From Nymphaea colorata (lineage: Eukaryota; Streptophyta; Magnoliopsida; Nymphaeales; Nymphaeaceae), in NCBI RefSeq assembly GCF_008831285.2, contig NC_045138.2, positions 37,067,115-37,131,114 on the forward strand: a stretch of 64,000 nt of DNA, read 5' to 3'. The position numbers were made by a program, and so were the translations under genes. The notes below the pieces were generated by a model that was given only the letters and a program-made list of their open reading frames with translations, searched no databases and had not been told where the DNA came from. Position 1 is the stretch's first letter. Every line of letters starts with the position of its first letter. Positions 13,595 to 23,230 of the stretch are shown here, one piece after another.

Positions 13595-15275
13595 GTATGT
13601 AGGCACCTGCTCTCGCTTTCTTCCATCCGCTGTTTCCTGGTTCAGCTTCTCGTGGCTTAAATTCTTGTTGTTTTGGCCGGAATTTGTGGATTGTGAGGTT
13701 TCCGTTTTGTTCCGTGAGGTTGTAGTGGTCCCAAGGAGGATTTGGTACTGAAATGGTTTGTTTTCTCCTGCTCTCTCCCGTTGTTTTATTCATTTTCGCG
13801 TTTGTGGTTGAAGATTTGAATTTTGTGTCGTTTTTTCACTTTTGTTTGGTGTGTGGGGCGGGAGATTATCGTGATTTGGAAACGTATGTGCTGGTTCTTG
13901 ATCCGTGGTTTCGGCTTCACTGTTGATCGGTGGTAGTCTGGCGGATCAGCTTGGAATTCTTTCTTTTTTTTTTAACGGTTTTTAAAGCTTTTCATGGTCG
14001 AAGGAAGGAAGCTTCGGTTTCAGATTTCTTACTTATATTTTAAGGATGTATCGATGCAAATGCGAGACTTTTACATCTGGGTGTGCGAGACTTTGCACGA
14101 TGTGTTTGTCGATAAGGAATTCGACGCGTTTATTTTCACGCTTTATTTTGGTTAATCGTGGATAAAATCGTGGAGAAATGCACTGATTTGGGAGATCTGT
14201 GACTCCGAGAACCGCTTGGGCTTGTACAAAAAACGACCAATCGAAATATACCTGATCTTGTAAGCTGAAATGGAGCTAGCAGCGCATGGACTCAAATTGC
14301 GGAGGCAATGGGAAATGATGCGGTTCTATGCTGTTAAACATGGGGTTACACACTAGATGTTTGGGAAGGTCCTAAAAGTTTGAGGACTGAAGGTATCCTA
14401 TAATGTGCAATTTGCTCATGGATATTAGCGATGTTGATATTGGTAGTCATGAGGGGAAGAATTTCTGCGTGTTGCTGCTTTAATTTCATCTAAAAATGGT
14501 AGTTATGCAGGCTGCCAGTGACACGATAAGGCACGACTTGTATACGTCTCTTTGCATTCTTAGTTATGCCGGTATCCTCTTATGACTTTCCAAATTAGTT
14601 GGAATTTTTGCCGTATGTCACCAGTTGATTTCACTCTCTGGGTTGCCAATGCTTGTCTTGCCTGGAATGGTTTTATGCTGAAATAAACATTAACCCCATT
14701 AACTCATCTCTGCCATTTCTCTATCTTCTTCCTGGAAGAGTTGATAGAAGGCCGTTATAAGAATTGAGGTTCTTCAGTGGGCGTTGTTACCTCAGACTCT
14801 CAGAGTCAGCATATGACGGTAACAATTCTGGCAATTGCAGTTGCAAATTCTTTCATGTCAGTTGATGGTTGGGTATGTCATATGTGGTTAAGATCTGTAG
14901 AGGCGCTTATTCCTAAAAGCTGATTGTAAGTTGCTAGTGAACTTGTATGCAAGTGGAGGGCATAGGTTTTTTGTTGTCTTAAGTGTGTAGTTGATATGAT
15001 TTTAGAGATGCTGCAGATTTCTTGCAATTTGCTATTCCTCCATTTCTTCCTATGAATATTGGAAAATTTTCTTTTGCATTCACAAATCCATCTTTCTCCA
15101 TGCTGATGACTACCAATTTGGTCCTCCTTCTGGTTCCATTAGTTCTAGACTGCTAGTTCTTTTTTTTTTTTTTGGTTAGGACTGTACTCATGGAGGGGGA
15201 CTGGATTCCCTGGGCCTGCCTGACCTGTGCTTGATTAATGTCTTGTAAGTTTGTGTTTGACTGAAATATGGGCCT

Positions 15276-15566
15276 GCACCTCAGGAATTTTTACCTTGAA
15301 CCTGCTTTCTCATTGTAAGTGTCGTATCTTAACATTCTTTCAATGTGAAGATTACCAAAGGCGAAGTCTGATATGGGATGGGATGCAATAACAAAAGATG
15401 GTCTTGAGGAGGATGAAGTAGCACCTCAGGAATTTTTACCTTGAACCTCCTTTCTCATTGTAAGTGTCGGTATCTTAACATTCTTTCAATGTGAAGATTA
15501 CCAAAGGTGAAGTCTGATATGGGATGGGATGCAATATCAAAAGATGGTCTTGATGAGGATGAAGTA
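15276..15566 (+). repeat. 145-bp tandem duplication in UBA gene 1 intron
   Basis: A 145-bp unit starting GCACCTCAGGAATTTTTACC occurs twice in direct orientation (15276-15420 and 15421-about 15566) with only a few differences. The paralogous intron has a single diverged copy near 22458-22600, so the doubling postdates the gene duplication. Confidence 0.93.
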
Positions 15567-16186
15567 GTTGGATTTCTGGATTTTTGCAACTGTTAGCTCA
15601 ATAATGTCAAAGTCACCAACTTGTTTCATGGTCAATTAATCTGAGTTGCTTGTATCCATTGGAGCAACCGTTGGATGCCATAACAGAATGCAATCTTCTC
15701 AACTCTTTTTTTGTTGTGCGTGATTGATGCCAGCACACACTTCTGATTTGTATGCCATAAATTGTTATTATGTGTAATATAGTATGCTATACACGACCTG
15801 GGGAAATGTTGAATTTATTCCTGTTGCGTTATAGTTCCAATTTGTAGGAATTTGTACGTATGAGGTGGCTGTTTTTTTTTTCCGTGAGGTGGTTACTTTT
15901 GTCTGGCACTGTGTCTCCACCATGCAGGAGTGCATGTGAGAGTAAAATTCTTCTCGAAACATGTTCGAGTGCTAATGCATAAACACATTATGCACATTAA
16001 GCTCCCAGTGTTGTTATCAGAGCCTGTTCATCAGAAGTAGTCAAAATAACACGGTAGCAGATGAAGTTCAGTTTAAATCCTGTTCTTTCTTACATAGCTT
16101 CCTGTCATTATTTATGGACTTTGATTTTGCTGTTTAAAGCTGAATATTTGGTGCATTTTATGCAGTTAGTTTCCAATTTGGCAACC

Positions 16187-18160
16187 ATGTCGCCTCAAGC
16201 CAGGTCCAAATCAAAGGAGAAGTCCTCCTCAAAGGCCACTAAGGAACAGAAAAGCCCTTCAAAAGTGGCGAATGGCAACGCTAGTGCTGGTAGTCCGGCA
16301 AATGCATATAACCCTGTTTCTGGTACATTTCACTCACTTGAAACGGTAGCCGTCTCACCTGCTGCATCTCCTAAAGGGCGGTATAGATCTATTGATGAAA
16401 CGGATGATCATTCTGGCAGTTCACTTGGAACTACAGCAGATTATGATTCCGTGTCTAACAACGAGAGCTGTTCTGGGGAGTCAGAAGATCTAAAGGAGAA
16501 GGCCTCTGTTGCTCCAAGGCAAGAACCTCCCCCTGGTTCTGGGTCCTCTGGAAATGAGAAACGGGACAAGATCCGTCAAAAGAATGAGAGGAAGCATCAG
16601 AGGCAGAGAGAACGGCGTGCACAAGAGCTCCACGACCGCTGCAATGGTTATCTGATGTCATGGAAGCTGGAAGCTCTTTTGCAGCAACTTGTGGCGATGG
16701 GATTCTCATCTGATCGGGCAACAATGGCACTTATCATGAATGAGGGCCGTGCAGAAGAATCGGTGGCATGGCTGTTTGAAGCTGGTGAGGAAGTTCAGGC
16801 AGCTGAGGCAAAAGTAGGAGCAGGAGGAAACCTTAAGATAGATATAACCGAAGAGCTGGCGCGGATGGCAGACATGGAAATTAAGTTTAAATGTACGAAG
16901 CAGGAGGTGGAACGTGCTGTTGTTGCCTGTGAAGGTGACCTTGAGAAAGCAGCAGAACTTCTAAGGACCCAGAAACAGGAAACAAAATCTTCAAAACCTG
17001 AAGAGCCTATGGACCTACCCTCTAGTGCTGGCACGAAGCAAGTAGCTGCTGTGCCATTGAGTGTTTCAAAGGCGCCGTCAATTGCCAAGGCTGGAGCTGT
17101 TCCTCTGGTTCTGCAGAGACGAGAGGAGCGAGATTTTAACTATGCAAGAATGGTGTCTGATCCTGGCAACAGACAAGTTGTGGCTGGGAGAAGAAGCCAA
17201 GCCAAGTCAGAATGGGCTAGGAATCAGCTACCACCCACAACAGATAGGAAGTCGTGGCCAAGTGCTAGTGCGAGTGCCTCCGTCTCCTATTCTCTGGCCA
17301 CAACCTTGTCTGGGGTGCCATTGGCACCAAAGACGTCGCAGCCGGATGCGAGGGGCCTGGCTGGGGGTAACGAGAGCAAGACTAGTTCTCAGACAGTGAC
17401 TGTTAGGGAGCCTGTGATTGTTATGCAGCGACCTCAGTCCAATAACTCGAAGCAACATTCAGCAACCAATCCGGGCGGTACTTCGGCGATGGTGAGTTGG
17501 AAAACGAAAAGTGATGGTGGCATCGAGCATGTGCCGAGCAGTGGCCCTGTAGATACGGTGGCCACAAGTACCTCGACCTCAAATGCTGGTGCTCAGCAAC
17601 ATAAGCCAAGTCAGTATCAGCCATTCATGCCTAGTCCAGTCGATGCCATTGCCGCAAGTTGGAGTGCAGCAACTAGCATCGCCGGTGGGTATGGGGGATC
17701 AGCAGACCCACAGATACCTGCCGGAGCTGGATGGAGCGCACAAGGGCACCAGCACCTTGGTGTGTCGTCAGCGCTGGGTGTGTACGCAGGATGGAGTTCA
17801 TCGGGTCCGTCTGGTAATCCTTTCTCCCCATCAACAGCAGATTGGAGTAGAGGCCGGTTGATGATGGAATGTGATTACACCAACATCGATTGGAGTTTGA
17901 CACCATCGTCCTGTATATCTCGGCCAGGTCAGTCGACGCCAGGTTTTAGCTCGCTCAGTTCTAACAGCCAGGCATATGAGCCATGGTTGGGGACGAGCGA
18001 CTCAAAGGGCGTTGGTGGCCTGTTCGGCTCCCGGCAGCGGGAGCAGAACAGTGGTGTTGCGCCGGAAGGATCGTCTGCATTGCATGATTGGACGTCTCCC
18101 TTTGCTGGGAAAGATTTGTTTAGTCTGCCAAGGCAGGTCGTGACCTCTCCGTCTCTTTAA
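16187..18160 (+). CDS. Two-UBA-domain protein, tandem copy 1
   Basis: Intronless coding exon of 657 codons for a plant UBA-domain protein of unknown function; UBA domains usually bind ubiquitin. The start is the ATG of MSPQARSK: it follows an acceptor TGCAG at 16161-16165, and the paralog shares MSPQ. In-frame sequence upstream (from 16061) is intron. Regions: Ser/Lys-rich head (1-30), a Ser/Asp/Glu-rich low-complexity part (about 65-105), a highly basic Arg/Lys coil (about 123-148), UBA 1 with the MGF motif (about 158-198), a second UBA-like three-helix unit (about 218-260), then a long Ser/Pro/Gln-rich disordered part and a conserved C-terminus with NIDWS, EPWLGTSDSKG, LHDWTSPFAGKDLF and TSPSL. 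The paralog at 23231 retains all of these. The basic coil could bind nucleic acid, which is inference. Confidence 0.93.
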   Translation: MSPQARSKSKEKSSSKATKEQKSPSKVANGNASAGSPANAYNPVSGTFHSLETVAVSPAASPKGRYRSIDETDDHSGSSLGTTADYDSVSNNESCSGESEDLKEKASVAPRQEPPPGSGSSGNEKRDKIRQKNERKHQRQRERRAQELHDRCNGYLMSWKLEALLQQLVAMGFSSDRATMALIMNEGRAEESVAWLFEAGEEVQAAEAKVGAGGNLKIDITEELARMADMEIKFKCTKQEVERAVVACEGDLEKAAELLRTQKQETKSSKPEEPMDLPSSAGTKQVAAVPLSVSKAPSIAKAGAVPLVLQRREERDFNYARMVSDPGNRQVVAGRRSQAKSEWARNQLPPTTDRKSWPSASASASVSYSLATTLSGVPLAPKTSQPDARGLAGGNESKTSSQTVTVREPVIVMQRPQSNNSKQHSATNPGGTSAMVSWKTKSDGGIEHVPSSGPVDTVATSTSTSNAGAQQHKPSQYQPFMPSPVDAIAASWSAATSIAGGYGGSADPQIPAGAGWSAQGHQHLGVSSALGVYAGWSSSGPSGNPFSPSTADWSRGRLMMECDYTNIDWSLTPSSCISRPGQSTPGFSSLSSNSQAYEPWLGTSDSKGVGGLFGSRQREQNSGVAPEGSSALHDWTSPFAGKDLFSLPRQVVTSPSL

Positions 18161-18246
18161 GCAAAAATGGTAATAGTGGGATAGGGTTTGCAGTGAAAAA
18201 ATGGACAAAATTGTGATTTGCTGTTGATGAGTGCTATCGAGTGTTG

Positions 18247-18247
<1 letters not shown>

Positions 18248-18306
<59 letters not shown>
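18248..18306. repeat. Compound (CT)n(GT)n(AT)n microsatellite in 3'UTR
   Basis: CT, GT and AT dinucleotide runs follow one another directly about 90 bases after the UBA gene 1 stop codon, so they are probably transcribed in its 3'UTR. The paralog has only a (CT)n run at the matching place. Confidence 0.95.
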
Positions 18307-18307
<1 letters not shown>

Positions 18308-18426
18308 AAAGGGTGTGTAGCGCCATCTCATTAAGCAAGTTTCAACGTCACTGGATTCCGTAGATTTTGTGACTCCAAGGGTCAAAAATTTTTTGAAAGC
18401 TAGGCATCAGCTTCGTTACTTTATTG

Positions 18427-18432
18427 AATAAA
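18427..18432 (+). terminator. Putative polyadenylation signal AATAAA
   Basis: AATAAA lies about 270 bases downstream of the UBA gene 1 stop, in an AT-rich setting. Plant poly(A) signals are loose, so this is only a candidate 3' end. Confidence 0.4.
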
Positions 18433-20344
18433 AAACTGTAATATTTCCGAAACCTCTCGAGGATGATACCGCTGAAAAGTTCCGACGATCTAGGTGTTCA
18501 ACCTAATGTCTAACTATTTCTGCTGAAAAGAACTTGCAGAACTATAGTATTGAATTGGTACAATTGTTAAACTACGAAATTTATTATATCCTATTGTTAA
18601 AATTGGTAGAAGGAAGTCCCACAGAAATGTGATCCACAGAAGTTCTTTTAGCCGTTAAATATTATGAAAATAAAAATAAACTAGTTTGTCCGTTTCAGTC
18701 GATTAAAAATCGATAATGTTAAATTGTTAAGCAAATAACTATAATTTTTTAAAATTGGATGAGTTTCGGCCACCAATTTTAGAAAGGAACACACCGGCTC
18801 AATGGAGACTTTGGTTGTTTATTTACTTCCATCTAGCGCTTTCTACAATCTTTTTTTAGATATTCGTGGCGGTGGTCTTGCATTTTGTTTCTCATTATTG
18901 CATTTGAAACAAACAACTCAAGTTTATTAGAGCTACCAATACGGGTTAAATCTCTTCATGGTTTAGATTACGAGGAATAATGTTAAGCGTTGATATTTAC
19001 AAGATGGATATTTGATAGAAAAAAAAAATTATTCATTGCCTTTAATAGCTTCAGATTTAAGATACAAAATGATTTGAGATCATTAAAAGTTTCAAATCCA
19101 TGGATTTGAGGTCAGACTTCTCTCTCATCTGACCTTCAAAATGACGTTTTGGCCCATAACCTGAGGATCTCAACTCTTCCTTCCCATACAATGGTAAAAT
19201 TGGGTGTTTAAACAAAAGCTATTTGTACCTTTTACTTTTGTTTTGTTCTTAAATAGTATAAAAATCACTTTTTTGTAAATATAATCGTACAAATAGACTT
19301 AAAACATCAAATTCAATAAGAACAAAAAATAAAAAACTATGTGCGAATTAAGTTCTTGATTTTTTTAAATTACTGGTCTTGCACTTGTTTTTAAGTACGC
19401 TGTTTGGCATGCACGAAGTGAGCACTCATCCTTGAAGACTTGAGATTCTTATCTCTTTTGGATTAATTAAAATGCATTGTGGAGAGCAATACTTGTGGAA
19501 TGGTTAGACTTTAGAGCAATGCATTCTGCGCCACATATATAGCATGCGTCTCAATTACGTAAACAGATCGTGATGTTCGGGTGAGCTGATAAAACAAGCA
19601 CTGAAGTTTTCCAAATTCATGCATACTTCATGCACTATAAAAGCATACTTTTGAAACTCTACGATACCTGAAGTCATTTTGGAACTAAAAGAACACTCAT
19701 AGTTTTCATAGTTTACGATAATGGTGTTGCACCATGGCTGAGGATGCTTGGCATACTTGATTACGCCAGTGGTTGGTAGGCAGTCAGTTATTATTTCGAA
19801 TATCATGACCGCTATTGCCCTCCAACTAGAGGCCTCGTTCGAGTCCCAACTCAGATGTAAGAATGCGTTTAAAAAAGAAAATAAATTATTAACAGTAATC
19901 AAATTAACCGAGGCATTAAGTTGGAGATGGTTTTGGAGATTAAGATAAAAAGCAAAGATTAGTTGAAATCAAGACTGATATGAATGTATTTCAGCCTCGT
20001 ACATGGCACATGTAAACAAAGATTGATCTTCTGTAGAGCTTCACATAACTGATAACGACAAAGGCAGAATAATTTCTATTTATGCATGACTATTACTAAC
20101 ACTATGTGTCAATTCATCTGTGACTAGACTACATAATTCCAAAGCATATATAGAAAAGTATCTTATGAACCACGAACATAAATGGATCGGGTCAGGATTT
20201 GAATTCATCCAATTAAAACTGTAGAGGACGTCAGTATGCACTTTCATAAGGTAACCAGTATATCAGAGTCTAATATCCAACCCAATTATGTACAAATGTC
20301 CGGTCTTATGCTAATTGGATCCGAATTCGAATTCTGACATCCAT
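18433..20344. other. Spacer between the UBA paralogs
   Basis: AT-rich, with no recognisable exon on either strand. Overlapping short frames near 19555-19950 (plus and minus) lack any conserved motif. This stretch separates copy 1 from the conserved promoter block of copy 2. Confidence 0.55.
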
Positions 20345-20760
20345 ATTGTGGACTAGCAATCATCTCAGACAATGTAGGCCACTCTGACCCGACCCGACAA
20401 CGTGGGTGTGGCATGCTTTAAGAAAATCGGGACGGGACTAGTCGCGAAATAGACGGCGGAAAACGCGTTCGGAGACGGAATTATCGGGATCTGCCAAACG
20501 CCGGTCGTGAAAGGGAGGACGGACACGATTGCCCAACCCAATTTAGTTAATTCGCCGGAACCCAAGGGCCTCCATTCATATCCACCTAAGGTTGTCCGAG
20601 GCCTCTTGGTCTTGGAGGAGAGAAAGGTGGGAAAGAGAAAATCAAAAGCAAACCCTAAAGTCATCGACGCGTCTCGATCGCTTGATCCGTTCGCCAAATC
20701 CATTCCTGGCCGTCCATTTCTCGTTCCCGCTAATTCTCCGTCGGATCTCGGTTTCCGGTG
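20345..20760 (+). promoter_or_regulatory. UBA gene 2 promoter and non-coding exon 1
   Basis: Counterpart of 13160-13594, with long shared strings around ACCCGACCCGACAACGTGGG, CAATTTAGTTAATTCG and CATATCCACCTAAGGTTG, and a telo-box at 20650-20658. The exon ends before GTACGT at 20761; the acceptor is the CAG at 23207-23209. Conservation of promoter, donor and leader shows that the whole transcription unit was duplicated, not just the coding exon. Confidence 0.65.
20650..20658 (+). promoter_or_regulatory. Telo-box AAACCCTAA
   Basis: Same motif and setting as 13475-13483 in the first copy. Confidence 0.6.
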
Positions 20761-21569
20761 GTACGTCGTCACCTTGCTCGCCTTTCTCCATCTGCTGTTT
20801 CGTTGATCTGCCTCCCGTGGCTTAAATTCTTCTGGTTTTTGTCGGAATTTGTGGGCTTTGAGGTTTTCGCTTTGTTTGAGGTTGTAGTGGTTCCGATGAC
20901 GATTTGGTACTCAAGTGGCTTGTTTTTCCCTGGTCTCGCCTGTTGATTTTGTTCTTAATTTGATGATTCCTTTCTTTCTCTTTTGGGTGGAGGGTGGGTT
21001 AGGAACATATGTGCTGGGTCTTGATCCGTAGTTCCCGCTTCACAGCTGATCGGTGGTAGACTTGCCGAACGGCGTGAAATAGAATTTTTAGAATTTTTCA
21101 TGGTCGAAGGATGAAAACTTGGGTTCCGTGTTCATAATCGATTTTTTTTTTCCTTGGTTCTTCGATGGATGTATTGATGCAAATGCGAGACTCTTACGTC
21201 TGGGTGTGCGAACTGTGGACGATGTGTTTGCGAATAAGGAATTCGACGCTGTTTTCTTCACTTTTTCTTTTGGTTGATCATGGATAAAATCGTAGACAAA
21301 TTGCTGATGTGGGACGTCTGTGAATCCGTGAACAGCTTGTGCTTGTATGTAAAAGGTTACCTGATCTTGGAAGCTGAAATGGAGCTAGCAGCGGTTAGAG
21401 TCAAATTGCGGAGGCAATGGGAATGATACGGTTCTATACTGCTTAATATGGGGTTGCATTCTGGATTTTTCGGAAGTTCCTAAAGTTTAGGGGCCTAGAG
21501 AAGGACTGAAGGTGTCCTAAAATGTATAATATGCTTACGGATATTAGCGATGTTGAGATCGGTAGTCAT

Positions 21570-21650
21570 GTTGTTGTTAGGGGGGGAAGAGAGGGGGGCC
21601 GAAAAAAGAGAAGGTGGTGGCTGGGTTGGCGGGGTGGTTCGTGGGGGGAG
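21570..21650 (+). repeat. G-rich insertion in UBA gene 2 intron
   Basis: The intron of copy 1 passes directly from GGTAGTCATG to AGGGGAAGAATTTCTGC. Copy 2 carries about 75 extra bases at this point, including G7, G6, GGGTTGGCGGGG and G6 runs on the transcribed (+) strand. Such a string can form G-quadruplexes in DNA or nascent RNA. Confidence 0.75.
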
Positions 21651-21761
21651 GAATTTCTGCATATTGCTGCTTTTGGAGGTAACACGAAGGAATATGACGC
21701 ATCTACCTTCTGTTTTCTTAGATTGTCTGATGGGTAACTTGGCAGACATGCATTCAACAGA

Positions 21762-22010
21762 ATTAAATACCATTCATCGGGTTTTCTTAGCTAATGGACG
21801 CTACGCTCTCTTTGAGCGAGTAAGGATGTCAAATTAAGTATACAGCTTCATGTAAAATTGATGATTTAGCTGGCCAAATTCCATGGAATTTGGGATTTTG
21901 GTCAACTAAATCATCAATTTTACATGAAATAGACTTAATTTGACATCCTTACTTGCTGAAAGGGAGCCTTTCGTCCATTAACTGTGAAAACCTAATGAAT
22001 AGTATTTAAT
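21762..22010. mobile_element. 249-bp foldback element (MITE candidate)
   Basis: A nearly perfect inverted repeat with arms of about 120 bases. The outer ends ATTAAATACCATTCATCGGG and the complement of GAATAGTATTTAAT pair; the inner arms share ATGTAAAATTGATGATTTAG; the centre is the palindrome AAATTCCATGGAATTT (21876-21891). It sits in the 5'UTR intron of UBA gene 2 and has no counterpart in copy 1. No clear target-site duplication could be fixed. A non-autonomous DNA transposon is the best reading; a young hairpin small-RNA locus is possible. Confidence 0.75.
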
Positions 22011-22754
22011 AATTTCTTTTTTAGCATTTTTGTTTGTTACTTGGTAGTTGGAGGTCAACGGACACAAAAATACAGACACACACATATTTTATGGTTGATT
22101 TTTAATCTCCTTGAAACCTTTTTTTTTATTTCTTCTTGTATCAACACTTCCTCTTGGTACTATTTTTGTTGCATTGTTATCATATTCTTTATCTAGAAAT
22201 TCTTGTCCTTTTGACTTTATCAAGTTGGTAAATCTGATTCTATGTCTGCCAAATTAGTCATCTGAATGTTTCGTTTTGGAGATCCTACTGGATTTTAACC
22301 GGTCTATAAGCATATGCCAGATGTTTATAGCCAGTTCGTTGGGAAAGAGAGAAGAAGTTGGGGAGGGAGGGGTTGTAATGTTTATAGCCCTATGTACTGC
22401 CTGACTTGTGCTTGGTTTAATGGCTTTGTAAGTTTATGTTTGACTGAAATATGGGCCTGCACCTCAACAATCTTTACCTTGAACCTGCTTTTTGTTCCAA
22501 ATGTAGTTACCTTAACATTCATGGAAGGTGAAGGTACCGTAACATGAAGTTCTGATATGGGATTGGATGCAAAGATGGATTTGAGGAGGATGAAGAAATT
22601 GGATATCTTGATGTTATAGCTGCAGCTCAATAATGTCAAGGTCACAAATGTGTTTTATGGACAATTTGGCCAAATTGCTTGTATGTATTGCAGTAACGGT
22701 TGGGTCATGGGTGCCATAACAGAATGTAATCTTCTCAACTCTGTCTGTCTGTTT

Positions 22755-22802
22755 CACATGGATGATGCTAGGACACAACACATGGATGATGCTAGGACAC
22801 AA
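22755..22802. repeat. 24-bp tandem duplication
   Basis: CACATGGATGATGCTAGGAC followed by ACAA occurs twice in direct tandem in the UBA gene 2 intron. The matching part of copy 1 has no such doubling. Confidence 0.93.
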
Positions 22803-23230
22803 TCCTGATTTTTTATGGGGGACGTGATTAATATGTTGAACGATATGCTGGACAAGATATAGGAAAAATTGGTTTCCACGTCCGTTCCCATTTGTTGGAA
22901 TTTGTACATATGAGGTGGCTGTTTTTTTGTTTGTGAGGTGGTTACTTTTTGCTGGCACTGCGCACCGCTATGCTAGAGTGCCTGTGGTGGACAGAAATTT
23001 TTTTCCTAGGAACGTTAAGTGCCGGACACAAACGCATTGTGCTTGTTAGGTTTTCAGCATGGGAGATCCTGTTCACCAAAGGCCGTTAAAAGAACTCAAG
23101 AGTGCATGGAAGTTCAGTTTCAATCTTGTTCTTTATTATAAAGATGCCTGTCGCTATTTATGGACTTACATTTGTTGCTTAAAGCTGAATATTTATGCAT
23201 GTTACGCAGGTAATTTCCTATTTGACATTC

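Noticed and set aside
13176-13793. 205-codon minus-strand frame over the UBA gene 1 promoter
   Set aside because: It is antisense to a conserved promoter and leader. The counterpart at 20365-20772 is open only in a shorter form with gaps, so it is a shadow of a conserved non-coding block.
16061-16186. Longer N-terminus (42 extra residues) for UBA protein 1
   Set aside because: A splice acceptor lies at 16161-16165 and the extra residues are not conserved in the paralog, which shares the MSPQ start.
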